NCBI GenBank assembly: GCA_024413465.1
Contig: JAKSVU010000005.1
Location: 39,888 to 103,887, forward strand
Length of the DNA: 64,000 nucleotides
Direction of reading: 5' to 3'
DNA from: Alphaproteobacteria bacterium
Lineage (GTDB): Bacteria; Pseudomonadota; Alphaproteobacteria; CAAGCB01; CAG-977
Position numbers and translations under genes: made by a program. The notes below the pieces were generated by a model. That model searched no databases and was not told the origin of the DNA. It saw only the letters and a program-made list of their open reading frames with translations. Numbering within the stretch: position 1 is the first letter of the stretch; every line of letters begins with the position of its first letter. This document shows, one piece after another, positions 16,347-26,378 of this stretch.

Positions 16347-16774
16347 TGAAAAACATAGAAAAAGTTGATACATCTACAATTAAATTACCTGCTGATATTC
16401 AGTATTGGGAAGAATTAGAAACATATATGTCCAGAGAATTTGAACAAAACAATATTCCTAAGGACAGAATTATGAAAACGCTGATGGCTGTTGAAGAAAT
16501 TTTCGTAAACATTGCCCATTATGCTTACCCTAAAAACAAAGGGTTCGTCTGGATTAAAAACTTTATGGCAGAAAATATGTACCAGATTACCTTCATTGAT
16601 GAAGGAACTCCTTATAATCCATTGGAAAAAGCAGATCCAGATATTACTCTTAATTTAGAAGATCGCGAAATTGGTGGTCTTGGAATTTTTATGGTTAAAA
16701 ACATCACAGATAAAGTTGATTATCACCATATCGGAAACCAAAACCAATTTACGATTGGAATTAAAATAAAATAA
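16346..16774 (+). CDS. RsbW-like serine-protein kinase / anti-sigma factor
   Basis: 142 residues, a single HATPase_c domain. N-box-like EEIFVNIAHYAY (N positions for Mg-ATP), G1 box TFIDEGTPYNP and G2-type GGLGIFMVK are visible. The family phosphorylates the STAS partner and may sequester a sigma factor or another target. With the upstream STAS gene it forms a partner-switch pair. The target is not encoded nearby, so it may control something other than a sigma factor. A terminator follows at 16791. Confidence 0.9.
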   Translation: MKNIEKVDTSTIKLPADIQYWEELETYMSREFEQNNIPKDRIMKTLMAVEEIFVNIAHYAYPKNKGFVWIKNFMAENMYQITFIDEGTPYNPLEKADPDITLNLEDREIGGLGIFMVKNITDKVDYHHIGNQNQFTIGIKIK

Positions 16775-16790
16775 CAATGATCCAGAAAAT

Positions 16791-16826
16791 AAAAAAACGC
16801 GGGAAAATAAAATTTCTCGCGTTTTT
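16791..16826. terminator. Bidirectional rho-independent terminator
   Basis: ACGCGGGAAA and TTTCTCGCGT form a long stem with one G-T pair, flanked by a run of As on the left and TTTTTT on the right. It can end both the symporter operon and the convergent TolC-like gene. Confidence 0.85.
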
Positions 16827-16850
16827 TAATTCATTTAAACTGACCTTATC

Positions 16851-18737
16851 CTAGTTCAATAAACATGATTTCAAATCTGCTGCCATTTGTTTACACAATT
16901 CACGTAGTGTTTTTTCTGCGTCTGAAATAAAAGTACGAACTCTAGATTGATTATTGACTTTGACTTCTCGGTAAATCGGAGAATACTTTGACAAGTTTGG
17001 ATAAGTTCCTGACAACTCATTCCAGTAAGCTTGTGCCCCTTCTAACGTTTCAAATGAAGAAACTTGCAACATTTTTCCAGAAACAGGTTTTGCCTTAACC
17101 GTCTTTGATTTTTTCACAACAACAGGTTTTTCCACCTTTTTAGGTGTAGACAATTGATCCATGGTAGGTTTCAATGAAATTGGTTGAGCAGGCTTATCTG
17201 CTTTAACTTGATTTTCATTCAAATTACCAAAGACTTCGAATTGACTACGTTGTGATGGAGGATAATCGTATGAAACGTCTTTGTATGGGAAATCTCCTGC
17301 ATCACGAGATAAATTACTTTCCAAAACATCGGCTAATGCAGCAACAGAAACGTCTGAAGTATTTATACCATTAACAGGATCCCATCCTAAAGCAATAAAC
17401 ATATCACTTTCTGCCATTTTATATTCAGCATAAGCTAAGTCACGATTAATTTGGCTTTGAATTGCATCAACCATAGCTAACAACAATGCTGATCTGTCCT
17501 TTGTTTTTTTAGCAACTTGACGCATCAAATTTTCATTAACAACGCGCAAGCGTTCATTTACGTTAAAGTTTTCAATTGATTGATTTATTTGTAAATGAGC
17601 AATATTGACTTGAGAAATAATCGCCATTGTCATTGCCAAGCGTTGTTGACGGGCCAATTCTTTTTCAGAATCAATTCTATTTAAACGGCCTGGAGCCGTA
17701 ATCAAATTGATTAAATTCCAAGAAACACCAACACCAACTTCTGCCCAATTTTTATTTTTCAGGAACGTATCAGATTGATAATTTATTCCACCACCAAAAC
17801 TAATTCCAGGGAACAATTTAACAATTTCTTTTTTCGCTTCATATTCGCTCAAACGAACTTCATAATCATGAATACGCAATTCTGGACGAGCTAACAAAGC
17901 AGAATATTCCCATTCGTACAAACCTTCTGCTTTTGATATTTTTTCAATATCCATTTCACGAGGAATATCAAGGACAAAACGAGAATTCATTCCAACGTTC
18001 ATTAACTTTGCTAAATCAAGTTTTGCCGTTAAAATTTCTTGTTTGATTTTATTCAAATTTTGCAAAGCAGATAACAAACTTTTTTCGCTTGTTAATTGTT
18101 CTGTTGTTTTATTGCCATCTGTATTTATTCTAATCAATTCTTCATTAATTTTAACTGACAACGTTTCTAAATCTTTTTCAATACGTTGAGCTGCTGCTGC
18201 ACGCCAGAAAGCAACACGCACGTCATGAACAAGATGTTGAACGATTTTTCTTATATTTTCTTGAGCAATAAAACTTTGATTTCCTGCCTGCTTAGCATTG
18301 TAATAGCTGACACCAAAATCAAGCACGTTAAAAACCATCTGCAAATCAGCATCTCGGAAAGTTTTATTTCCTTTAAAATCATGTTCGACACCTTTTTTAT
18401 CATGATTTTTAGGCTCTGATACGCCTCTGTATTCCACACGATTTGAACGAGTTGTCCAACCACCAGAAGCAGCTAATTCTGGCAACATATCAACTGTTTC
18501 ACCATCTAAATTGATATTTAAAGCTTGTTCAAAAATTTCAACACGATTTTGAGCATTGTATTTAATTGCACGAGCCATTGCTTCATATAATGTTACTGGT
18601 TTTACGATAGCTTCTTGATTTTCAAATAAAGCAGTTCTATCCAATTGAACGCGAGCAGCAATTTGTTCATCTGTCAATGGATCATTTTGAACTGTACAAG
18701 CGGTTAATCCCAATAAAAATAAAATACTTTTTTTCAT
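16851..18737 (-). CDS. TolC-family outer-membrane protein fused to a SPOR domain
   Basis: 628 residues. The N-terminus MKKSILFLLGLTAC ends in a lipobox, so the protein is probably lipidated. Residues ~50-460 show the repeated long helices of TolC/OEP channels (LYEAMARAIKYN at the start, a second half after LAYAEY.MAESDMFIALGWDPV). A Lys/Pro-rich linker follows. From about residue 556 a SPOR-like domain (MLQVSSFETLEGAQAYWNEL... VRTFISDAEKTLRELC) should bind denuded peptidoglycan glycans. That would anchor or localise an efflux or secretion channel to septal wall (inference). No inner-membrane pump or adaptor gene is adjacent. Confidence 0.8.
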   Translation of the reverse strand: MKKSILFLLGLTACTVQNDPLTDEQIAARVQLDRTALFENQEAIVKPVTLYEAMARAIKYNAQNRVEIFEQALNINLDGETVDMLPELAASGGWTTRSNRVEYRGVSEPKNHDKKGVEHDFKGNKTFRDADLQMVFNVLDFGVSYYNAKQAGNQSFIAQENIRKIVQHLVHDVRVAFWRAAAAQRIEKDLETLSVKINEELIRINTDGNKTTEQLTSEKSLLSALQNLNKIKQEILTAKLDLAKLMNVGMNSRFVLDIPREMDIEKISKAEGLYEWEYSALLARPELRIHDYEVRLSEYEAKKEIVKLFPGISFGGGINYQSDTFLKNKNWAEVGVGVSWNLINLITAPGRLNRIDSEKELARQQRLAMTMAIISQVNIAHLQINQSIENFNVNERLRVVNENLMRQVAKKTKDRSALLLAMVDAIQSQINRDLAYAEYKMAESDMFIALGWDPVNGINTSDVSVAALADVLESNLSRDAGDFPYKDVSYDYPPSQRSQFEVFGNLNENQVKADKPAQPISLKPTMDQLSTPKKVEKPVVVKKSKTVKAKPVSGKMLQVSSFETLEGAQAYWNELSGTYPNLSKYSPIYREVKVNNQSRVRTFISDAEKTLRELCKQMAADLKSCLLN

Positions 18738-18749
18738 CAAAATAATCCT

Positions 18750-20021
18750 TTATGCCAACCAATCTGGGTGGAACAACATAATAAACCCTAATACGAATAA
18801 GATTAACCCACCAAATAATTTACACCACACCATATATTTATCACCAGCATATTTATTGACAGCAAAAGCAGCCAATGAAAAGACGATAATATCATCTAAC
18901 ATAAAGAAGAACATATATACGGTGATATACCAATAATGCATCCAAGTTGATAAATGGGAAAATGCCAAAACACTTGTAAAAATAGCAGGCAAAGCAGCAG
19001 AACAAACAAATTCAATTCCATTAACAACGATTGCTAAAGCGAATACACCTGTCAATGTCCCCCAACTTAGAGGTTTTTCAGCTAAAGCACGAATTCTATT
19101 TTTAATTCTGTTACGACCTTCAGCTGATGTAACCTTACATTTTGGACCTTCAAAAAATGATTTTAAAGATTCAAAACCGGTATAAAGAGCTATCGCACCA
19201 ATACCAACTGTCAGCAAACGCATATATCCAATAACTTTAAACAAGTTAATCCAACCTGCCATCAATGCAAAATAGAATACAGCTGAAGCAGCCAAAAAAG
19301 ACCCAACGATAACGACAATCTTGCGTTTATCATTCAAATCAACAATAACGGAAATCATAAAGACGAGAACCCACATAGCACATGGATTAAATCCATCAAC
19401 CAATCCTAAAACAACAGCTAAAAATGGAATTGATTCTTGGAAAACGTCAATTTCTCCAAAATATGGCAAGGTAACCATACGAGATGGCGTATTTGTTTTT
19501 GGTTTAGTTCCCATCAAAGCAGCTTTAATATCTTCAGCGGAAACAGCTTGTTCTTCTGTTTCACAAGCTTCCCCATCCTTTAATCCGCAAATTGCATGTT
19601 TTGTATTACTTTCCAAAGTACCATTCAACAAAGCACGATAGTCATTAGCATTAAAACCTTCAACGTATCTGCCTTTATATTTGAAAACAGGAGTACCTTT
19701 AATGCCATTTTCTTCTGTATATTTTAGAAAAGCTGTCCGTTCTTCGTTAGAAATTTCAGATAATTCCTTTTGAACAAACGTTTTTTCTGGAAATTCTGTT
19801 TTTAGAGTGTTTTCAATGAACTCAATTGCTTGATGACAATGAGGGCAACCATGAACGTGATACAATTCGACAACTTCACCATTTTCATCAACTGGCAAAA
19901 ATTGGTTGTCTGTTGTTTTGAAAAAACCTACCCACACAAACAACGCAATACTAATAAACAACGCTGCAGCATGTGCTTTATCATCACGCAAATCTGCGAT
20001 AAAGTTCTTGAAAAATGTCAT
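18750..20021 (-). CDS. Redoxin-CcdA/DsbD-like membrane fusion
   Basis: 423 residues. A first membrane segment (about 20-34) is followed by a glutaredoxin/thioredoxin-like domain with CPHC (59-62) and the cis-Pro region GIKGTPVFKYKG (106-117). A polytopic CcdA/DsbD-beta-like part then carries one Cys in each half (GFNPC, Cys214; EFVC, Cys340), as expected for transmembrane electron transfer. Extra Cys pairs (145/153) lie between. The likely role is passing reducing equivalents across the inner membrane, with the redoxin on one side of it. It is twelve bases upstream of the TolC-SPOR gene on the same strand, probably cotranscribed. Confidence 0.78.
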   Translation of the reverse strand: MTFFKNFIADLRDDKAHAAALFISIALFVWVGFFKTTDNQFLPVDENGEVVELYHVHGCPHCHQAIEFIENTLKTEFPEKTFVQKELSEISNEERTAFLKYTEENGIKGTPVFKYKGRYVEGFNANDYRALLNGTLESNTKHAICGLKDGEACETEEQAVSAEDIKAALMGTKPKTNTPSRMVTLPYFGEIDVFQESIPFLAVVLGLVDGFNPCAMWVLVFMISVIVDLNDKRKIVVIVGSFLAASAVFYFALMAGWINLFKVIGYMRLLTVGIGAIALYTGFESLKSFFEGPKCKVTSAEGRNRIKNRIRALAEKPLSWGTLTGVFALAIVVNGIEFVCSAALPAIFTSVLAFSHLSTWMHYWYITVYMFFFMLDDIIVFSLAAFAVNKYAGDKYMVWCKLFGGLILFVLGFIMLFHPDWLA

Positions 20022-20120
20022 TTCTCATAACTCCAAAAAATAATTATTTTTTATATTGACAGCGATTTTAATAAATTATTTACCAAATTGCAACGAGTCT
20101 TTGACATTTTTTATAAAATT

Positions 20121-20627
20121 TTACTTAATTAAAGCTTGAACTTCTTTTAAAGATTTAACAACCACATTTGCTTGTGTTCCATGACGAGATGTTTTCCCGA
20201 ACAATATATTTGTTCCAACTCCTGCATTGACACCAGCAGAAATATCCGTTTCTTTATCTCCAATAGAAAAAGAAGATTTCATATCCAAGTCATATTTATA
20301 TTTTGCTTTGATAAATAATCCTGGATAAGGCTTATGGTCAATAGACTGCATAAATTGACACCAATATAATTCATCAATATGGACTTGACGTTTTTCAAAC
20401 TCAGTCAACATATAATTTGAAACCGTTTCAAAATCTTGAACGGTATAATACCCTAAATCTATTCCAGATTGATTTGTGATAATGATAATTTTATAACCCA
20501 AATTTTGAGCGTGCTGACATAAATCAAAAATACCAGGAACAAATTCAAAATGTTCGATTTGATAAACGTATTGGTGATCTACATTGATAACGCCATCACG
20601 ATCTAAAAAAAGAGCTTTATTCTTCAT
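20121..20627 (-). CDS. HAD-IIIA phosphatase, GmhB-like
   Basis: 168 residues. Motif I FLDRDGVIN has nucleophile Asp9 and general acid Asp11. Motif II is ITNQSG, a Lys lies in KPYPGLF, and the acidic motif is IGDKETDI. These match histidinol-phosphate/heptose-bisphosphate phosphatases. The CxH...CxC zinc loop of true GmhB is missing (only one Cys, in ELYWCQF), so heptose specificity is uncertain. It overlaps the end of rbfA by 11 bases, closing the rimP-nusA-infB operon, an unusual place for an LPS-type enzyme. Confidence 0.82.
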   Translation of the reverse strand: MKNKALFLDRDGVINVDHQYVYQIEHFEFVPGIFDLCQHAQNLGYKIIIITNQSGIDLGYYTVQDFETVSNYMLTEFEKRQVHIDELYWCQFMQSIDHKPYPGLFIKAKYKYDLDMKSSFSIGDKETDISAGVNAGVGTNILFGKTSRHGTQANVVVKSLKEVQALIK

Positions 20628-21018
20628 CTTTCTTTTCTAAATCACGACGAACTTTTTCTGAAGACAACAATGCTTCAATATGATCCGCTTCAGCTTGAGC
20701 TTCATCAGCAAAAAATTTTACTTCTGGAGCAAGTCTTAAACGCAAATTTTTAGCTAATACTGTACGGAAAAAGCCACGAACTTCGTTCATCTTTTTGATT
20801 AAATCCTTCGTTTCAACGGGATTTATTACCAAAAAGGAAATATAAACTTTACAATAAGAAAAATCCGAAGAAACCTTTGCTTCCATTACTGTCGTTGGAG
20901 GCAAATCTAACAAAGTTTCAGGTACGTTTCCCCGTTCAAAACAGGAACTGATTAAGTGTTTTATTTGTTCCCCAACGCGCAACTGTCGTTGGGAAACTGG
21001 TTTAGAATTTGATCGCAT
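20617..21018 (-). CDS. rbfA: Ribosome-binding factor A
   Basis: 133 residues, usual for alphaproteobacteria. The KH-like fold shows VGEQIKHLISSCF near the N-terminus, TVMEAKVSSDFSYCKVYISF in the middle and LRLAPEVKFFADE near the end. RbfA helps mature the 30S subunit at the 16S rRNA 5' end. It follows infB by one base, the conserved order. The ATG at 21018 has GAGGTCTAGT upstream. The charged tail overlaps the following HAD gene. Confidence 0.95.
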   Translation of the reverse strand: MRSNSKPVSQRQLRVGEQIKHLISSCFERGNVPETLLDLPPTTVMEAKVSSDFSYCKVYISFLVINPVETKDLIKKMNEVRGFFRTVLAKNLRLRLAPEVKFFADEAQAEADHIEALLSSEKVRRDLEKKDEE

Positions 21019-21019
21019 A

Positions 21020-23572
21020 CTAGACCTCGATAATATCTAATTTTGCAGCAACTTCTTCGATTTCATAACATTCGATTGTATCGTCTGCTTGGAAATCATT
21101 ATAGTTGACAAAACTAATACCGCATTCGTATCCTTCACGAACCTCTTTAACGTCATCCTTGAAGCGTTTCAATTTGTCGATAGCTCCTGTATGATAAACG
21201 ACGTTTGAACGCAACAAACGGATCTTTGCACCATGTTTCATCAAACCTTCTTTAACCATACAACCAGCAACTTTACCAACTTTAGATATATTAAAGACTT
21301 CACGAATTTTAGCAATACCCAAGCGTTTTTCTTTCAATTCAGCTGGCAACATACCTTCTAACAAGTTATGAATTGCATCTGTCAATTCGTAAATGATTGA
21401 ATAGTAATGCATATCAATACCTGCCTGTTTAGCAGCATTACGAGCCAACGTATTAGCACGAACGTTAAAGCCAACGATCAAAGCATTTGATGCTTTTGCC
21501 AATGTAACATCTGATTCGTTAATAGCACCGACAGCACTGTGAACGATTTTGACACCAACTTTTTTGTTTTCTGCTTTGTTGAATTTTTCCAAAGTAGCAA
21601 CGATTGCTTCGACAGATCCTTGTACGTCTGCTTTAATAACAATCGGCAATTCCTTAACCGTTCCAGCATTAACTCCATCACGGAATCTTTCAATAGCAGA
21701 ACGAGCAGACTTAACTTGTAGAGCTTCACGTTCTTTTCTTTGACGATAAGCAGCAATTTCACGAGCTTTATCTTCATCATTGACAACGACAAAATCATCA
21801 CCAGCAGAAGCTGTTGATTGGAACCCAACAACTTCGACTGGGAAAGCTGGACCAGCTTCTTCAACGCGTTTACCATTTTCGTCTAACAAAGCTTTAACAC
21901 GTCCCCAATCTTTACCAGCAACAAAGATATCACCTTGTTTTAAAGTTCCGCGTTGTACAAGAATAGTAGCAACTGAACCACGACCTTTTTCCATTTTAGC
22001 TTCAACGATAGCACCTTCAGCCGTATGGTTTGGATTTGCTTTCAAATCAAGCATTTCAGCTTGCAATAAGACAGCTTCCATCAATTTATCAAGATTGATG
22101 CGTTTTTTAGCAGAAACTTCCACGGACAAAACGTCACCACCCATTGTTTCAACAAACACACCTTCTTGCATTAAATCTTGACGAACTTTTTCTGGATTTG
22201 CCCCCGGAACGTCAATTTTGTTAATTGCAACGATAATAGGAACACCAGCTGCTTTTGCGTGAGAAATAGCTTCTCTTGTTTGAGGCATAATACCATCATT
22301 TGCAGCAACAACCAAAATAACGATATCTGTAATCTTTGCCCCACGAGCACGCATTTCTGTAAATGCAGCATGCCCCGGTGTATCAATAAATGTGACCTTA
22401 TGGCCATCTTCCAATGTAACTTGGTAAGCACCAATATGTTGTGTAATACCACCAGCTTCACGAGCAACAACGTTTGTTTCACGCAAAGCATCCAACAAAG
22501 AAGTCTTACCGTGATCAACGTGTCCCATAACGGTAATAACTGGAGGACGAGGTAATTTATCGTCTTCATTATCCGGTGCATCGCGCAATCCTTCTTCAAC
22601 ATCAGAATCAGCCACACGACGAACTTTATGTCCCATTTCAGTTACAACGATTTCTGCCGTATCTGCATCAATTGTCTGCGTAATCGTTGCCATAACACCC
22701 AATTTCATTAATTGTTTAACAACGTCAGCACCACGTTCTGCCATACGAGAAGCTAATTCTTGAACTGTAATTGTTTCAGGAATAATAACTTCACGATAAA
22801 CCTTTTCAACTGGCTTTTGTTGAGAAGCAAGTTTATTACGTTCTTTTTCTCTTGCACGTTTAATGGAAGCCATACTACGACCACGGCCACCTTCGTCGTC
22901 GTCATCACCTCCACGCATATAGGAATTCATATTGAATTTCTTACCGGAAGACCACTTATCTTCGTTGTATTTAGAAGGACGACGTTCTTCATCACGATTT
23001 GATCCACTTAAACCACCGGCGCCACCAGATGTTTTATTGTGTTTAAAACTCTTTGCTCGACGCATTTCTGCTGCTTCTAACTCATCCGGAGTAGAAATTG
23101 CAACAGACTGATGAACTTGAGGTCTTGAATTGTTATTATTATTGTTATTGCGATTTTGATTATTTTGCTGATTTGGCTTCTTCGCTTGATTATTATTGTT
23201 CTGATTTTGAACAGGCTTTTTGTTAGCTTGTTCAACAGGCTGTTTTACTTGTTCTTTAGCAACAGGTTGTTCAGCCTTTTGCTGAGAACGTTCTTTTTCT
23301 TCTTTTGCTTTACGTTCAGCTTCACGACGAGCTCTTTCGGCTTCATCTTTTCGACGTTGCTCTTCAACAACTTTTTCGCGTTGTTCTTGAACTTTTTGGT
23401 TATTTTTAACCAACTCCAATTTTTTTGCTTTTTCACTATCTAAAACGGAAGAACCACCGTGGGCAGAACTTTGATGATTCGTAACCGAACGATTTTTCTT
23501 CACAATCATCTTAGAACCAGAAGATGTTGGTCTGTTTAAGGAAAGAGTTTTTTTGTTGTTTGCATCTGTCAT
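21020..23572 (-). CDS. infB: Translation initiation factor IF-2
   Basis: 850 residues. The N-terminal third is low-complexity, Lys/Glu/Gln/Asn-rich, with an NNNNNNNS tract. An IF2_N module ([22 protein letters not shown]) follows. The G domain carries [17 protein letters not shown] and NKID. C-terminal domains 2-4 include [12 protein letters not shown]. It delivers fMet-tRNA to the 30S subunit in the cytoplasm. It lies between the ylxR-like gene and rbfA in the canonical transcription-translation operon. Confidence 0.98.
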   Translation of the reverse strand: MTDANNKKTLSLNRPTSSGSKMIVKKNRSVTNHQSSAHGGSSVLDSEKAKKLELVKNNQKVQEQREKVVEEQRRKDEAERARREAERKAKEEKERSQQKAEQPVAKEQVKQPVEQANKKPVQNQNNNNQAKKPNQQNNQNRNNNNNNNSRPQVHQSVAISTPDELEAAEMRRAKSFKHNKTSGGAGGLSGSNRDEERRPSKYNEDKWSSGKKFNMNSYMRGGDDDDEGGRGRSMASIKRAREKERNKLASQQKPVEKVYREVIIPETITVQELASRMAERGADVVKQLMKLGVMATITQTIDADTAEIVVTEMGHKVRRVADSDVEEGLRDAPDNEDDKLPRPPVITVMGHVDHGKTSLLDALRETNVVAREAGGITQHIGAYQVTLEDGHKVTFIDTPGHAAFTEMRARGAKITDIVILVVAANDGIMPQTREAISHAKAAGVPIIVAINKIDVPGANPEKVRQDLMQEGVFVETMGGDVLSVEVSAKKRINLDKLMEAVLLQAEMLDLKANPNHTAEGAIVEAKMEKGRGSVATILVQRGTLKQGDIFVAGKDWGRVKALLDENGKRVEEAGPAFPVEVVGFQSTASAGDDFVVVNDEDKAREIAAYRQRKEREALQVKSARSAIERFRDGVNAGTVKELPIVIKADVQGSVEAIVATLEKFNKAENKKVGVKIVHSAVGAINESDVTLAKASNALIVGFNVRANTLARNAAKQAGIDMHYYSIIYELTDAIHNLLEGMLPAELKEKRLGIAKIREVFNISKVGKVAGCMVKEGLMKHGAKIRLLRSNVVYHTGAIDKLKRFKDDVKEVREGYECGISFVNYNDFQADDTIECYEIEEVAAKLDIIEV

Positions 23573-23578
23573 AAATAA

Positions 23579-24199
23579 TCAGCCTTTTTCTGTGCAATAA
23601 TAATCTGTTTGACGAAATGCCGCCAAACGTTTTAATTCAGCAACAATTAAATCAGAAATTGTTGTTTTCGTCAAAGCTAAATGGACACAATTATCTGTGC
23701 CAACAGCTTCACCCATTTGTTGTGCTGTCAAACCCATCACAACCTCAACAGGATTTTTCTGACAAAGTCGAATAACTTTTACCCGTCCATCAATTGATCC
23801 ATCCGTTGCCTCAACAACGTAAGAAAATTTATGTTTAGGTACCCCGGCCTCGACTTTATCAAAACCAAAAATAACAGCACCTGCTTTTCTGCCCAAACCA
23901 ATTAAATTTTTAATTCGTTGAACAAACAGATTGTCTATCATTTCTATAAAATTTTCAGGGACAAGAACTTTTTGTTTGGCAACTTTTTTAAACAATCCCT
24001 TTTCAACAGCATTCAAAATCATTTCTTTATCACAAGAAACCCACATTCCACGACCTGGCAATTTATGAGCCAAGTCTGGACAAAGAACACCGTCTGGGGA
24101 AACACAAAACCGAACAAGTTCGGCTGTATCCCTAACCTCACCGGTCACAATACATTTCCGAACAAGTTCTTCGTTTTGTTTTTTTGTTTCAGCTGTCAA
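23579..24199 (-). CDS. YlxR-type RNA-binding protein with L7Ae-like domain
   Basis: 206 residues. The YlxR (DUF448) domain begins RKCIVTGEVRDTAELVRFC and has KLPGRGMWVS. The second half (RIKNLIGLGRKAGAVIFGFDKVE) resembles L7Ae/L30e RNA-binding folds, a fusion usual in alphaproteobacteria between nusA and infB. The only possible start is TTG (24199), four bases after the nusA stop, implying coupled translation. The role in nucleoid or ribosome biology is not firmly defined. Confidence 0.9.
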   Translation of the reverse strand: MTAETKKQNEELVRKCIVTGEVRDTAELVRFCVSPDGVLCPDLAHKLPGRGMWVSCDKEMILNAVEKGLFKKVAKQKVLVPENFIEMIDNLFVQRIKNLIGLGRKAGAVIFGFDKVEAGVPKHKFSYVVEATDGSIDGRVKVIRLCQKNPVEVVMGLTAQQMGEAVGTDNCVHLALTKTTISDLIVAELKRLAAFRQTDYYCTEKG

Positions 24200-24203
24200 G
24201 GAA

Positions 24204-25814
24204 TTAGACTTCCTCTATTTCTGTTTCATCAACGTCATCAACAGGATCAATCCATCCTAATTGAACACGAGCATTGATGATCAAATCGTTGATTTCATCT
24301 TTTGTCAAAGAAGTTTCACCAATCATTTCAAGAATTTCATCAGCAGAAGCATCTGCAAAATCTTCCAAAGTTTTGATTGGATCTGTCAAATAAGCAAATC
24401 TCTTATCATCTGAACCTTTAAATTCAGCCATTCTCTTAATAGCTGTCAAGTTCAAACCAGCATAATCCAACAAGGATTTATCAACACCCAATTTGCGAAT
24501 ACTTGCTTTGACTTTTTCCATAGAAGCATCAGCACGTTGTTTCAAATCTTCTGCAATTTCTTCGTCGAATGCTTCGATTTCCATCAAATCTTCAACTGAA
24601 CAAGCAGAAATTTCTTCAACTGTCTTAAATCCTTCGTCAATCAAGACACGAGCCAAAACTTCATCAATATCTAATTCGTCCATAAATACTTTTGCCAAAG
24701 AAGCCAATTCAATAGCAATTTCTTCTTCAGTTTTAACGTCAATCATATATTCCGTTAATCTGGAAGCCAATTTAACGTTTTGACCTTGTGTTCCGATAGC
24801 AATCTTTTTTTGATCTTCATCTGGAACGACAACACAAACGTGATCATCAGCATCCATAACACATCTGGTAATCACTGCTGGAGATAAAGCATTTTCAATG
24901 TAAGTTCCCAAATCTTCATCCCAATTGATGATATCAATTTTTTCACCTAATAATTCATCAACAACATTACGAACACGTTCACCACGAGGACCAACACAGG
25001 TTGCAACTGGATCTAAAGTGTTATCATTTGTAGAAACTGCCATTTTAGCACGAACACCAGGAAAACGAGAAACTGAACGAATTTCAATTTCACCTGTGTA
25101 AATTTCATTAACTTCGCGTCTAAACATACCAGCTAAGAAATCATTGTGGGTTCTAGACAACATAATTTGAGGTGCATGACCACTTGATTTTTGTTTAACG
25201 TCAATAATAACTGCTTTAACACGATCACCTGGTCTAAATTTTTCATGTTTAATTACTTCGTCAAATTTCAACAAAGCTTCAGCTTTTCCAACTTCACGAT
25301 TAATTTCAACAATAACGTTTGCACCGTTAGATTGTTTATCACGTTCAATTCTTTTAACGGTTCCGTCGACAATTTCACCAATACGGTCTTTAAATTCATC
25401 GTATTCACGCGTACGAATTGCTTCAACCAATTTAGAACGAATAATTTGTCTTACTTTTTGGCATTCCATTCTACCAAAATCAAATGGTGGCAATTCATCC
25501 ATCAAAAATTCACCGACTTTAGCATCAGATTTCATTCTTTTTGCTATTTTCAAAGGAACTTTTTGTTCAGCAAAATCTTCTTCGATTTCAGCATCGTCTG
25601 CAACAACTTCAGTGAAACTTACCAAAGTAATTGCACCGGTTTTACGATCAATCAAAGCACGGATATCCATTCCTTGGCCATATTTATCTTTTGCAGATTT
25701 CTTAATGGCCTCTTCCATTGCTTTAAAAACTTCTTCTTTATCAATGCCCTGTTCATGAGCAATTGCATCAGCGCCTTGAACAAGTTCAGGACGTGGCAAA
25801 GTTTTATTTTCCAT
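24204..25814 (-). CDS. nusA: Transcription factor NusA
   Basis: 536 residues from the ATG at 25814 (AAGGAAACG upstream; a longer in-frame start to 25832 lies further inside rimP). The N-terminal RNA-polymerase-binding domain, S1 domain (GEIVDGTVKRIE), KH domains (DNTLDPVATCVGPRGERVRNV; KKIAIGTQGQNVKLAS) and two acidic C-terminal helix-hairpin repeats are all present. It modulates pausing, termination and antitermination. It overlaps rimP by 11 bases. A terminator-like hairpin in the operon leader may be a target of its own activity. Confidence 0.97.
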   Translation of the reverse strand: MENKTLPRPELVQGADAIAHEQGIDKEEVFKAMEEAIKKSAKDKYGQGMDIRALIDRKTGAITLVSFTEVVADDAEIEEDFAEQKVPLKIAKRMKSDAKVGEFLMDELPPFDFGRMECQKVRQIIRSKLVEAIRTREYDEFKDRIGEIVDGTVKRIERDKQSNGANVIVEINREVGKAEALLKFDEVIKHEKFRPGDRVKAVIIDVKQKSSGHAPQIMLSRTHNDFLAGMFRREVNEIYTGEIEIRSVSRFPGVRAKMAVSTNDNTLDPVATCVGPRGERVRNVVDELLGEKIDIINWDEDLGTYIENALSPAVITRCVMDADDHVCVVVPDEDQKKIAIGTQGQNVKLASRLTEYMIDVKTEEEIAIELASLAKVFMDELDIDEVLARVLIDEGFKTVEEISACSVEDLMEIEAFDEEIAEDLKQRADASMEKVKASIRKLGVDKSLLDYAGLNLTAIKRMAEFKGSDDKRFAYLTDPIKTLEDFADASADEILEMIGETSLTKDEINDLIINARVQLGWIDPVDDVDETEIEEV

Positions 25815-26310
25815 TTTCGTTTCCTTCTTCATTTAAAGTTTTCTCTATTAATTCGTCGGTTAAAATTAATTTTGATTTAGCAATTTGACCATGATTTATT
25901 GATAAAACAGCTCCTTCAAAATTAATTAATACATTGTCTTGTTCTGTGCCAGCTAAACGCCCAACAAAACGCTTACGGCCATTTACAGGTAAGGTGGTTT
26001 CTATTTTTGCTTCAAAACCTTTAAAACGATCAAAATCAGCCAATTTAATCAAAGGTCTATCAATTCCAGGAGAACTGACTTCCAAGGAATAATTTGACTC
26101 AATTGGATCTTTTTCATCTAAAATGGGAGACAGTGTACGACTAACCTTTTCACAATCATCAACTGTTAAATTTTTTAAATCATGACGCTCAATCATGATT
26201 TGCAATAACTTACGACGTTCCCCACCTGTTAATTGGATACGAACAACGTCATACCCCAGTTCGTTACAAACCGGTTCAATCAAAGAATTTAAGGTATCAT
26301 ATACCGTCAT
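25804..26310 (-). CDS. rimP: Ribosome maturation factor RimP
   Basis: 168 residues. The ATG at 26310 has GGAG upstream; a TTG one codon earlier is less likely. The family signatures include GYDVVRIQL, LTVDDCEKVSRTLSPILDEKDPI, YSLEVSSPGIDRPL and FKGFEAKIET. RimP assists 30S assembly. It is the first gene of the rimP-nusA-ylxR-infB-rbfA operon. Its leader is about 60 bases and contains a strong hairpin with a T-run immediately before the ribosome-binding site. Confidence 0.95.
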   Translation of the reverse strand: MTVYDTLNSLIEPVCNELGYDVVRIQLTGGERRKLLQIMIERHDLKNLTVDDCEKVSRTLSPILDEKDPIESNYSLEVSSPGIDRPLIKLADFDRFKGFEAKIETTLPVNGRKRFVGRLAGTEQDNVLINFEGAVLSINHGQIAKSKLILTDELIEKTLNEEGNENGK

Positions 26311-26323
26311 CAATTTCTCCTAT

Positions 26324-26348
26324 AAAAAAAAGCGGGGCTTTTGGCCCC
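26324..26348 (-). terminator. Terminator-like hairpin in the rimP leader
   Basis: GGGGC (26334-26338) pairs with GCCCC (26344-26348) around a five-base loop. On the minus strand it is followed by eight Ts and then the rimP ribosome-binding site. It sits between the predicted promoter and the gene it precedes, which fits an attenuator better than the end of an upstream gene, as no gene is seen between 26408 and 26615. Confidence 0.7.
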
Positions 26349-26378
26349 ACCCTTATAAAATACAAGAATGTTAAATGT

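Noticed and set aside
22178..22555. Long frames antisense to infB
   Set aside because: They are shadows of a highly conserved gene; the translations are rich in Asn, Cys and Phe, typical of antisense of AT-rich coding DNA.
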